Assembly: GCA_007115705.1 (NCBI GenBank)
Contig: QXEO01000247.1
Location: 16,559,952-16,623,951, forward strand
Reading direction: 5' to 3'
Length of the DNA stretch: 64,000 nt
Source of the DNA: Dactylis glomerata
Taxonomy: Eukaryota > Streptophyta > Magnoliopsida > Poales > Poaceae
Shown one piece after another: positions 1 to 10,233 of the stretch (position 1 is its first letter; the number at the start of each line of letters is the position of its first letter). The notes beneath the pieces were generated by a model, which saw nothing but the letters and a program-made list of their open reading frames with translations, was not told the DNA's origin and searched no databases. The position numbers and the translations under genes were made by a program.

Positions 1-2529
1 GAAGAAATTAACACTCTTATGCATATACATTTCTAAGTGGACAAAAAATCATGGTGAACAATCCACAAAGGAACATGTATACACAAGAGATTAGTTGAAC
101 TTAAGGAAGACATGATATCCAAGAGAGAGTCATAGAATATACCAAATAGCTTTGCTAGAAAGCATAAATAGCTCAAGGCTCCATTTTCCATTATGGTATA
201 TTAATAAACTCCCCACGCAAAATCATCAAAGCCATCACAACTAGCAATAAGGGATCAAAAGATAGTCGGGATGCTTTGAAAGGCAACAAGCATAATAAAG
301 AAGGGTACAACTTGCAACATTATCTATATTGCACGTGAGAGAGCGTTGAGGAAATAATATGCAATAAATTGCTAAAAAGGCATATTTGGGATTGGTGAAT
401 CATAAACATGATTTTATATACTTCCCATCATATGCACTCATCTCAACTTGCTCATATATGAAATAAAGAGATTTCTTTATAAGACCTTTGCAAGAACCGC
501 AACATTTGCAAATAAATATTATCATGCCAAGAACCAACCTACAAGAGTTGGGATGCTAGAAAAGTATGCATGAATGTTATACTTGTTACCGAGATAGCAA
601 TGGTGTGATGTAGTAGATAGGAGTTCACCGATCATCCTAGCTTGTCTCCAATAATCATATGGTGATAGCACCTTCCTTATAAATGAGACAAGCATCCATT
701 GCATCTCCAATGTACCTAAGACAACATTCAAGTACATCTTGGTCCCCAAACTTATTGGGTCCAAAGTGGTTAGAATAACCACAATACATATGATAGGATC
801 CATATAAATATGTGCATAGTTAGAGATGAAATTTGAATTTCATGCACATCTTAGCCCTTTAGGATTTGATGGAGTATAACATATATATTGGATCAAAGAA
901 AGCAACTAAGACACAAAATTAAGCATAAAGAGAATATGCATGCACCTAGCTTTCAAGATCCAAAGAAGATACAATTTAGACAAAAACACCAAGAGTACAA
1001 GGAGGTATAAAAGGTGTGGTAAAACACATTAGTTGTCCAAATAGTATCAATGGAACAAATCAACAAATGATTTATTCAACAAAATTCAATGAATGAACCT
1101 AACAACTCATTGAGCAAGAAAGAAATAAAAAAAACACATGCTCAAAGATTTATCTCATTCAAGCAAATAAATCATAGAAGAAGAAATGAGATAACTAACT
1201 CCCAAAAGAGCAAGGTTCCAACAAATAAATCAAACCCTCTACGATTTTCAAAATGGCACAAGTACAAAAAGAAAAATGGTTTGTCCTACATCAACACACA
1301 CTTGATGGGGATCAAGAGATGAGATAAAGTCAAGCAAAAAGATCCTCAAGAAGGCAATAAGACAATGGGAGTCAAAATAATTTCTCGGTAAGAAATATGG
1401 GCAATAAGAGGCAAATTCCAAGGTGAAGATGATCTAGAAGAATTACCACGCATGTATATGAATACCAATTGTCAAAGACAAGAAGTTCATATTGGAATTA
1501 TTTTCTGGTGGTGTATTGCAAAGATATTCAAGATCAACTTCACAATAAAAGGCATATGGTTAAATATTCAAATTAAGCACCATGCATGAAAAAGGATTCT
1601 TGGTAGCTCCAAAAATAGTCAAAAAATCATGCAAAGCAATGATTAGAGTAACTAGAAGCAAAAGGCTTCCTACTTATGATATATATAAATATATTTGAGT
1701 GAAACCGCACCAAGAATTCTTACTCAAACCAAGACCAAAGAAATGAGCTATAAAATCTTTTAAGAGAGAGCGGAGCTTGTTTGAGAAAACATGCCACCTA
1801 GGAACAAGATAATTAACAATATCAACACTAAGTGGCAATACCTCAAAAGTTCACATTTCCTAGGCTTGTGATATGCACAAGGCATATTACTCCCCCATAA
1901 TGTGATATTCAATTCTTTACTACAAGAGGCAAATAAAATCCAACTAGAGATAATTAATGGAGATATAGAATTTCAATTTCTCATGAGCATGGCATACCAC
2001 ATAGAGACTAGGTAATCTTGCAATATCAATACTAAGTGGTATTACTCATGTGCACACATTTATAGGATTGTGAGGTGCCAATGGCAAATCACTCCCCCAA
2101 AATGGGATGTTCCATTATCACTCAATAAGAGCCAAATAAGATACCAACAAGATGCATTAGAGGCTCAAATCAAACACACAAGTATATGATGTGCCAAACA
2201 ACCAACACCTACTTGAATACACAAGTTAAGCAGGTATAAGGAACAACATATACAAACATGTGCCAAACAACCAACACCTACTTGAATACACAAGTTAAGC
2301 AGGTATAAGGAACAACATATACAAACACATACTTGGTACAAAACCAAAACATGCAAAGGGGCAAGTAACTTACAATGTAAAGAGGTTAAGTACAAGTTAC
2401 CGCAAAGAGGCACATTGGATATAAAATGATAGTGTCAATGACTTGGCTTGATGAAATAAAATTAATGAAGATCCCTTAATTCTTCATGAGGTAGCCAAGT
2501 CTCCAATGCCCTCCAGAAACACCTACTGA
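1..2529 (-). other. AT-rich non-coding region downstream of Copia gag
   Basis: About 2.5 kb with no pol domain in any frame and only short chance ORFs. It contains two kinds of internal duplication: an exact-looking 69-bp tandem repeat (2191-2328) and a diverged ~204-bp repeat (about 1790-2190). Phrases such as 'atcaacactaagtgg' (1821) and 'atcaatactaagtgg' (2025) recur with the following 'tcactcccccaaaatg'-like text. In a complete Copia element this interval would hold protease and integrase. Confidence 0.6.
2191..2328. repeat. 69-bp tandem duplication
   Basis: Two head-to-tail units start GTGCCAAACAACCAACACC at 2191 and again at 2260 and appear identical over 69 bp. Because 69 is a multiple of three, the shadow ORF on the minus strand also repeats, but I see no reason to call it coding. 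Confidence 0.9.
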
Positions 2530-4851
2530 TCAAGTTTTAGCTTGTTGGTCCCCAACCAAGTTGGGTCCTAAGAGGTTAGTCACAATAGGCTTGGCAACCC
2601 AAATGGTCCTTTTCTTGGCACCACTTTGAGTTCCAACAAACTTGGCAAAGATATTTCCATCCTTATCTTTCCTAAGAGAATAATCATCATCAACAATGAT
2701 AGGATTAGATAAGGTACCGCTTAAGCATGAAAAAGCAAAATGCCCCTTCTCACGGCAAATATAGCAACAAGTGCTTCCCTTTCTCTTCTTCATTGATTTC
2801 TTGATTTGGGAAGCTTCATCTTGTTTCTTCTTGGGAAGTGGCCTATCTTCAACTTGAGGTCGAACTTGAGCTTGACCTTGTGCCCGCTTCCCTTGTTGCT
2901 TCTCACTCAAGTGCTTCTTCTTCAATGGGCAAGATCTCACATGATGCCCTTCAATCTTGCGCTTGAAGCAAACAATCTTGGCCAAATTCTTGACTTGGTC
3001 TTGTCCCTTCTTCTTCTTGTTGCTCTTGGACTTGTTCTTGTCATTGGAGTTGAATCCAAGTCCACTCTTGTTATTAGGGGATTTTTGCACACTCAAAATA
3101 TTATCAAGTGTGGATTTCCCTTCATGACGCTTCTCCAAGTCTTTCTCCAAACTAGTGACTTGGTCTTTGAGCTCTTTGATTTCCTCTATAAGGTTAGTAG
3201 TAATACAAGTACTAGAGGAAGTAGAAGCTTCATTGTTAGAGCAACAAGGTATATCAAGTAATTCATCACAAGATGTAGAAATATTATGCCTAGACAAATT
3301 ACTAGGACTAGCACAAGGTAATATAGCATTTTGGTTCAAAGTAGTGCTAATGTCTAAATGAGGCTCACAAGATGTTTTCTTAGTGATACTTGCCTCATGA
3401 GCTAACTTTAGCCCATTATAAGAGATTAGGAGATCCCCATTAGAGCCCGAGAGCTTTTCATGGCTTTCCTCCAATTTCTTATAATTGCTTGTTAGCAACT
3501 CAAGTTGAGCCCTTAGCTCAACATTCTCCTTCAATATAGATGCTTCACAAGAAGTAGAGTTAGTAGAACAAGCATCATTAATAGATTAAGCATTTGTAAG
3601 CTCATAAGATTTAATAGATTGAGATAGGGAGGAATTAGTATGCTTTTCTTCGGATAGCTCTTGCTTGAGGAGATTGAATCTCTGTTTCCCCTCATCAACG
3701 AGGGAGTTCAATTCCTTAATGGTTTCCTTGTGTTCAAACAAGGTTTCCATTAAGTGTTCGACTTTAGCACGAGCATCATTATTACCACAAAGAGATGCAT
3801 ACACAATTCCCATCTCATGCAAGAAAGCTTCATTATCATCATCAACATCATCATCACTCTCATCATTATGAGATGTTTTGGGATACAAAGTAGGAGTTAC
3901 CTTTGACCCGCTTGCCATAAGGCACATGTGAACTTGGGGAGATGATGAGGGACCATCAATAGAAGCACATTCTTCATTGTCGAGTGTAGGACAAGCTCTT
4001 GCGAGATGTCCATACTCGTGACATTCATAGCATTGCCTCCTCTTGATAGCAACCTTCTTGGTTCTTCTATTAATTTCTTCTTTAATTATGTGACCCAATT
4101 TTTCTTTAATTTCCTCTATATGGTTAGTCAAATAACAACTAGAGGAAATAGAATCATTTTGAGTATGGTCACAACTAGAAACAAGCATATCATCACAAAA
4201 TTTAATCAAGTAAATTCTAGGAGATATGCAAGGACCTTTAACACAAGAATGAGTAAAGAATTTATTGCAAGAAGTGTTTAGGTCCAAACTCTCTACACCC
4301 TTAGGATTTATAGAAATAGAATCATTGGTGCAAAGAGCAAGACTACCATCATCACATATGATTTCTTCACTCACCATATCATTACCTTGTGACAAGTCAC
4401 ATGTTGGTGAAGTGGAAGAACTTGAACACTCATCACGACCGGATGTGGAAGCAACTTGGAGCTCTTCATGATGTGAAGATGAAGAGAGCTCCTTGGGTTC
4501 ACTTTCAACCTCAAGAGAAATGGACCCACCAAATGACTCTTCTAGCTTGGTCCATATCTCATGAGACGTCTTGCACTTTTAACCCATCAAGCAAACATAA
4601 ACTATGGAGCTCATAGACAATAAAATTTCATTAGATACTTGAGCTTCAAGATGTAAATTTTTCTCATCCTCAATAGATAGATTTTGAAGATCCATCGGAG
4701 GAGAAAAATGTACATCTAGAAATCGCTCTATATTTGGACACAAAGTCCGAAGATTAGAAAGCATGCGATTTCTCCATAGCATATAATTTGTGCCATCAAA
4801 AATAATTGTGTCATTGTGCACTAAATAACTAGCCGACATCTTTACTCTCAA
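2530..4851 (-). pseudogene. Copia gag, broken by two in-frame stops
   Basis: One reading frame runs from about 4851 to 2530 and is cut by TAA at 4579-4581 and TAA at 3586-3588. The first ~90 residues match the N-terminal Copia gag region (a DGTNYMLWRNRM-type motif). The middle part carries a CCHC zinc knuckle, CYECHEYGHLARAC, near 4035-3994. A serine/acid-rich stretch and a long coiled-coil-like segment follow. The last part has a second CCHC-like knuckle (CYICREKGHFAFSC) and ends with a WVAKPIVTNLLGPN-type motif, which in related Copia polyproteins stands just before the protease; here the frame simply stops. Gag would normally form the virus-like particle and bind RNA. It is inactive unless the stops are bypassed. 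Confidence 0.8.
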
Positions 4852-4882
4852 GGCGGTGAAGCCTAAACAAGGAGAGACCTTA

Positions 4883-4893
4883 CTCTGATACCA
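4883..4893 (-). other. Primer-binding site (initiator tRNA-Met type)
   Basis: The minus strand reads TGGTATCAGAG starting two bases inside the LTR end. This is the usual plant Copia primer site complementary to the 3' end of initiator tRNA-Met. It fixes the LTR boundary and the element's orientation. Confidence 0.85.
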
Positions 4894-4895
4894 AT

Positions 4896-7459
4896 TGAAA
4901 GGACGAGATGTTGCCTAGAGGGGGGTGAATAGGCATTTTAAAAACTATTACGGATTTGGCTTGTAAGAATGTGGAATTAAACTAACGTTTATTTTACGAG
5001 CACAAAACCTAAATAAGCTAGGCTCAACTAAGTGCACCAACAACAACTAGAGCTAAGCAAGATAGCACAAGATATAATTCACAAGTGATAAACAAGATAT
5101 AAGTACTTCAAGCACGAAGGCTATCACAAGGAAATAAACTCGGGTATAGAAATAACTGAGGCACGCGGAGACGAAGATGTATCCCGATGTTCACTTACAT
5201 AAAGTAAGCTAATCACCGTTGGAGAGATGCGGGAAACCACGAAGGCTCCCAAACGCCACGAAGGCTCACCTTCTTCTCCGAGCCCCCCACGAAGCTAGGG
5301 ACCCCTTCTTATGGTTAGCTTTTCCTCCACTCTGGAGATGGCAAGCTCCACAACCACTTCACAAATCCCACGAAGGGGAAGCCCAGGCCTCTTCACAATC
5401 TTCCACGAAGAGGTCACCGAGGCACCAACCGCCAAGCCAACTAGGAGGTCACCCTCCAAGAGTAATAAGCTCACGGTCTCTCACTCGAACAAATCGTAAT
5501 GGAGAGCTCAACACTATGCAAGGATGCAAAGCAAGAACACAAGGGGAAGTGCTGAAATCCTTGTCTCTCAAATCCCACCAAGGCAACAAATGCTATGGAG
5601 GAGTTAGAGAGGAAGAACAAGGGTGGAGGTCAACCAATGACTCCAAGATCTTGATTTAAAGGATTCCCCTCACTTAGAGGAGGAATGATTTGCTAGAGAT
5701 TGTAGATCAAGATCTCCTCTCTCAAATCCCTCAAAAAGATGCAAGAATCATTGGAGAAAAGAGGGAGGAGGAAAGCTCAAGAGGGTCAACAATGGAGGTG
5801 TATTTCGTGCTCAAGAACCTTGAAACATTTGGGGAAGAAGACCCCTTTTATAGTCCTCAAGGAAAACTAGCCGTTTGGGGCGAAACTGGAATTCCCGGTT
5901 GAATTCTCGGTTTGACCGGAAATTCTCGGTTGAATTTCCGGTTTAAACCGAGCCAAAACCGAAAATATAAGAAAACAGTTCTGCAACTTTTCGGTTGATT
6001 TTCGGTTGAATTTCCGGTCCAAACCGAGCTCGGAACCGGTAGAAAATATCCTCATGAAAAATGCGATAACTTTTACATCCGGACTCAGATTTTAGCAAAC
6101 TTGGGCTTTTTGAAAAGCTAAGAAAAATATCTATCCAATGGAGACCATAAAACCCAAGAAGTAGTAAGAGATAAAATACCAAATAAGAAGAGGTAAAAAC
6201 CTCTTTTAAGAAAGAACCAGTAAAACCTCCAAACTCGAAAATGCGATAAAAGATGCATACAGATTCCATTTTTGATGAACTTGGACTTGTTGGAAAGCTA
6301 GCAACAAGTACAAGAACCTCACAAGGAGAAACACCAAGAAGCAACAAATTAGGAAGATGCAAAGTATGCAAAGGATTGAGCTCCCTAAGACGATGTGATC
6401 AAGTTATCCAACCGAAGGCCCCTCTTGATAGTGCGGCTATCTATCCTATAACCCGGTCTCCCAACAAACACCTTGAGACCGGTAAAAGGAAAACCTAGCA
6501 AGAACAAACCTTTGCCTTGCGCACCCCGCTTGATCTTGATGATGATGCTTTATGCTTCCGTCAAGCCGGAATGCTTCACTTGATCATTGTTGCTTTATGA
6601 AGACTTCCAATATGCTCCCCCATACACCACTATGGGATACCTTCACTAAGGCATGTCTTCACAATTCCATTATCACCAAATGGATGACAAGTTTCAAGCA
6701 TATGATCTTCTCGAGATGCTTATCTTGAAACTCACACTTTGCAACCTTGATGACAACCACCACTTGATGTCATCCTTTCATGGTCTATATGAAATCTCAC
6801 TAGTGATGCATATCCATGACACAATACCTAACCCACATAAACAACACAAACACACATATGTAATGGGTTAGTTCACAAAGCATAATTGACAAACCATACC
6901 ATACCACAAGACCGATTGGTCCCATGTGGCACATTCCTTATGCTTCATGTGTTGACCAATCTAGAATCCAATCTTTGATCTTAGCCTTGGTCAACCTTGA
7001 ATCTTCTCATGCTCTATCACAATATCTTGAGCCACATAAAGAATTCTTCATTTGATTGCATGCTCTAGGTATTAGTCAATCATATCTCAACTCATGAGAC
7101 CATCATGACCTCGACATAGAGCCATATCTTGAATTCTTCTCTTGTAGCCAAACTCTCAAGATCTTGAAACTCCTTGGATTAACACATAAGCTAGAGCATG
7201 GATTACATGAGTTCTACACAAGAACTACATCTTTATTTCTTCTTCTTGATCATAATGAATTCATCTCTTCTATTCAATGATCTTGATGCCAATACTTAAG
7301 ATAAAACTTTATCTTCATGGCATCCAAGCCTTGAATCCAACACATGGACTTCAAGCAATTTCTATGAACAATTCCTTCACAAAAATCTCAATGAAAACAT
7401 TAGTCCATAGGGATTGTCATTAATTACCAAAAACACACTTAGGGGCAATTACCCTTACA
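4896..7459 (-). repeat. 5' LTR of the Copia-like element (2564 bp)
   Basis: The LTR begins TGTAAGGG (7459, minus strand) and ends CCTTTCA (4896). It is bounded inside by a tRNA-Met-type primer-binding site. A TATA box (TATAAAA) lies at 5846-5852 on the minus strand. Just upstream of it, at about 5880-6030, is a cluster of repeated CGGTTGAATTTCCGGT-like units. No long ORF is credible here. The LTR aligns in order with the solo LTR at 31371-47109 once the insertion in that copy is removed. Confidence 0.85.
5846..5852 (-). promoter_or_regulatory. TATA box of the Copia-like LTR
   Basis: TATAAAA on the minus strand in a GC-flanked context, immediately downstream of the repeated CCGGT/CGGTTGAA block. 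This is the expected place for the U3 core promoter. The homologous position in the solo LTR copy is TATAAAA at 46144-46150 on the plus strand. Confidence 0.6.
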
Positions 7460-7846
7460 CACTCATATCTATCAAAGAAGTCTTTCTAGATATCTCTTCA
7501 CACTCCAAAAACAAAGTAAGCTCATCATGCTGATTGAGAGTAATCTTGTCATCACAATACAAATTTATGGTACTCATCCGATTAAATGGGCATTGAAAAT
7601 TAAAGTGACCCATGTTATCGCAAAGTTCACAAAGAAAAGGATAAAGCTCACAAACCTTTTCACCAAGCTCATCTAGAGCCCTGATCCACATATTGGTTTC
7701 TTCATTCCCATGGGTGATGCAATAATCTTCCTTGTTGTGACTCTGTTCACAAGGTCTATGTACTCCACAAAAATTAACATGCTTATAGGAAGTAGTACTT
7801 TCAGAAATTTGAGCATGTTTATTGCAATCATCAATAACAATATCAC
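7460..7846 (-). pseudogene. Athila-like gag, C-terminal part with CCHC knuckle
   Basis: Continuation of the gag at 14899-15920 in the same frame after removal of the 7 kb insertion. It contains a zinc-knuckle candidate CELCDNMGHFNFQC (C-x2-C-x4-H-x4-C) at about 7644-7603, as expected in the nucleocapsid part of gag. It is cut at 7459/7460 by the Copia-like insertion, so the end of gag and all of pol lie off the left edge. Confidence 0.75.
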
Positions 7847-9508
7847 TAATACGTCTCCAACGTATCTATAATTTTTTATGCTCCATGCTTGTTTTTACAC
7901 CATTTGCCTATTGTTTCGTTACACTTTGTGACACTTTTATGCAGTTTCCGGAACTAACCTATTAACGAGTTGCCACAGTGCCAGTTCCCTGTTTTCTGCT
8001 GTTTTTGTGTTTCAGAAGTGATGCACAGGAAATATTCTTGGAATTGGACGAAACAAGTTCCTGAAGTCTTATTTTACCTGGAAGCTTCCAGAGATCCGAA
8101 GGAGAGTAGGAGGGGGGCCACCAGGGCCCCACACGCAGGGGTGGCGCGGCCAGGCCCCTGGCCACGCGGGCCCCGCGTGAGGGAGCCTGGCTCCACCTCT
8201 GACATCGCCCCTTCGCCTATAAAGACCCCCCGACGGAAAAAACCTAAGTACCCGATCACTTTTCCAGAACACATCGCGATCCTCCGCCGCCGTCGACCCG
8301 AAGATCGGGAGGGTCCAGAAGCTCTTCCCGGCACCCTGCCAGAGAGGGGAATCACCACCGGAGGTCTTCTTCATCGCCATGCTTGCCTCCGGAGCGATGA
8401 GTGAGTAGTCTACCTTGTACTATGGGTCCATAGCAGTAGCTAGATGGTTGTCTTCTCCACCATGTGCTTCATGTTTAGATCTCATGAGCTGCCCTACATG
8501 ATTGAGATCACCGTTATGTAATTCTACATGTTTGGTTTGTTGGGATCCGATGATTATTGGTGTTTATGATTGAGTTGCTGTACTGAATATTATCTTTTGT
8601 TATCTCTATGTTGTTTATGATCTTGCATGCTCTCCGTTGTTACTAGCTATCTTGGCCGAGTAGTTGCTAGTGACTCCAAGAGGGGGTATTTATGCTCGAT
8701 AGTGGGTTCATGCCTCTATTTAACCTGGGGGAGTGACAGAAACCTCTAAGGTTGTAGATGTGCTGTTTCTACTAGGGAGAAAACAACATTCATATGCTCA
8801 AGGGCATATGCTTTGTTTACATTACACACTTTGCTTAATGCAATTATCCATTGTTTGCAACTTAATACTTTTGGGGTGTTCGGATTGATATCCCCGGGAG
8901 TGGATTATTAGTCATAGATGCAGTTGGATGGCGGTCTATGTATTTTGTTGTAATGCCCAGAGTAAATCTCATAGTGATCTTCTTGACATATCACGTTTAT
9001 CTTTATTCTATCAATTGCCCAACTGTAATTTGTTTACCCAGCATGTGTTATTTTATCTATGGAGAGACACCACTAGTGAACTGTGGACCCCGGTCCTATT
9101 TACATCATATTGCTATCACCTGTTTACTTTACTCGCACTGTTTACTTTACTCGCATACCTTACTGTTTTCCACTCGATACACTCATAACCTTTGTTTCAA
9201 GCAAACCGGTGAGATTGACAACCTCATCGTAAGTTGGGAACAAAGTACTTGGTTGTGTGTGTGCAGGTTCCGCGTTGCTACTGGCCGAAGACGAGTCAAC
9301 AAGTGCGCCCTTGTTGGAGTGCTATTAAGCCAGTCTGCATCACCTTCAGTCGTTTGTCTCTCCTCTCCAAGATCGATATTAAACCTTGGTTTCTTAACTG
9401 AGGGAAAACTAGCTGCTATACTCATCACACCTTCCTCTTGGGGTTCCCAACGGGCTGGTCATCACCACGCACAAGGAAACTTCTGGTGCAATCAACCACG
9501 CGCCAGCA
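7847..9508 (+). repeat. 5' LTR of element 1
   Basis: 1662 bp. It opens with GATACGT-like inverted repeats (ATACGTCTCCAACGTAT), has a TATA box at 8217-8225 and a 20-bp duplicated unit around 9120-9160 (GTTTACTTTACTCGCA twice), and ends GCGCCAGCA. It is followed by the primer site. Confidence 0.9.
8217..8225 (+). promoter_or_regulatory. TATA box in the 5' LTR of element 1
   Basis: CTATAAAGA in a GC-rich stretch followed by CCCCCCGACGG. The same box recurs in the other LTR copies, for example near 13601-13609, 50635-50643 and 55140-55148. This is the likely start region of the element's transcript. Confidence 0.6.
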
Positions 9509-9518
9509 GCTAATTTTC

Positions 9519-9536
9519 TGGCGCCGTTGCCGGGGA
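9519..9536 (+). other. Primer-binding site of element 1 (tRNA-Asp)
   Basis: TGGCGCCGTTGCCGGGGA, a perfect 18-base complement of the 3' end of plant tRNA-Asp, ten bases inside the 5' LTR. Confidence 0.9.
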
Positions 9537-9696
9537 GGAAGAAGAAGACTTCTGCGAGGGGAGTTTTTCACACGCACATCCTTTACTTTGTTATTGTTTT
9601 GCTTTACTCTATTTATTTTACTTGCATTGCTTTTTATCAAAAATCCAAAAAAAATTAGAATCCTTGGTAGTTGTTATTTCTTTACTTTAGTTTATC

Positions 9697-10233
9697 ATGT
9701 TGATCCCTAAGTACGTTCTGGAGGACCTCTCAGTAGGTAGTGGTTCGATTATTGGTAAGAGTAACATTGAGGAGTTCTTTAATCACATTAGTATGCATGA
9801 GGAAGTTGAGGAGAAATCTTTGGTTGAGCTAGCTCCTAGTATTGAAGTTGCTTCTGCTTATTTGATTCACATGTTGGAAACTAGGTTTGCTAGTCTTAAT
9901 CCTTTCACGCAATACATGTTCCTTAAGCTTCATGAAATTGAGGATCCCGAAAAGAAAGCTTTTATCTTGGAAACTTTGCGTATAGAATTTAAGGATATCA
10001 TTATTGAAGCAAGGAAAGTTCTTAAACGTTTTGATAAACTCGGTTCACCCATAAAGGTTATTAGTACAAACGATGAAGAGGCCGAAATACCTATATCTTG
10101 CAAGCTCTTGGGATTGTGTGAAGCTTTCAAAAATAATTTTGACTGGATCTGTCCTGAAAATCTTTTTGATGAAAATAGTGTACCAAAGCATGATCACAAA
10201 GGGTCTTCAAAAACTTATGTGGATGAAATATAA
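9697..10233 (+). CDS. Unknown ORF of element 1 (178 aa, truncated relative to its twin)
   Basis: ATG at 9697 soon after the primer site, in the position gag would occupy. The product is acidic and leucine-rich with no recognisable zinc knuckle, protease or polymerase motif. It contains segments such as VLEDLSVGSGSIIGKSNIEE and ALETLR-like helical stretches. The same ORF, 197 codons long, lies in element 2 at 21129-21722. Here a TAA replaces the CAA codon of element 2 at 10231-10233, and the old frame continues open afterwards to 10290. About 19 residues differ between the two copies, and by eye most base changes alter the amino acid, so there is little sign of purifying selection. It could be a diverged gag remnant or a lineage-specific protein. 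I do not recognise it. Confidence 0.55.
   Translation: MLIPKYVLEDLSVGSGSIIGKSNIEEFFNHISMHEEVEEKSLVELAPSIEVASAYLIHMLETRFASLNPFTQYMFLKLHEIEDPEKKAFILETLRIEFKDIIIEARKVLKRFDKLGSPIKVISTNDEEAEIPISCKLLGLCEAFKNNFDWICPENLFDENSVPKHDHKGSSKTYVDEI

Larger units (their letters stand above)
1..7459 (-). mobile_element. Copia-like LTR retrotransposon, partial (runs off the left edge)
   Basis: Minus-strand element with its 5' LTR at 4896-7459, a primer-binding site just inside it, a broken gag at 2530-4851 and about 2.5 kb of AT-rich non-coding sequence to the window edge. The outer LTR end reads TGTAAGGGTAATTGCCCC on the minus strand. The same LTR start occurs on the plus strand at 31371, so two insertions of one family are present. 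The right junction falls inside the gag of an Athila-like element (7460 onward), so this insertion is younger than that host. The 3' LTR and left TSD lie outside the window. No protease, integrase, reverse transcriptase or RNase H is visible downstream of gag, which suggests a non-autonomous derivative. Long-LTR Triticeae Copia families are the likely relatives; I do not assign a family name. Confidence 0.85.

Noticed and set aside
1089..1322. 77-codon lysine/asparagine-rich frame
   Set aside because: Composition follows the AT-rich strand. It is antisense to the Copia element's direction and has no motif.
2191..2328. Short repeats as a CRISPR-like array
   Set aside because: Only two head-to-tail units without spacers, in a plant retrotransposon.
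7970..8404. A ~144-codon frame that recurs in most TGATACG-type LTRs (also 17628-18062, 22968-23402, 54893-55327)
   Set aside because: It has no ATG at its start, spans the TATA box and the presumed transcription start, and overlaps long antisense frames. The recurrence follows from LTR homology in GC-rich DNA.
9519..9536. tRNA-Asp-like sequence as a tRNA gene
   Set aside because: Only 18 bases complementary to the tRNA 3' end; this is a retrotransposon primer site, not a tRNA gene.
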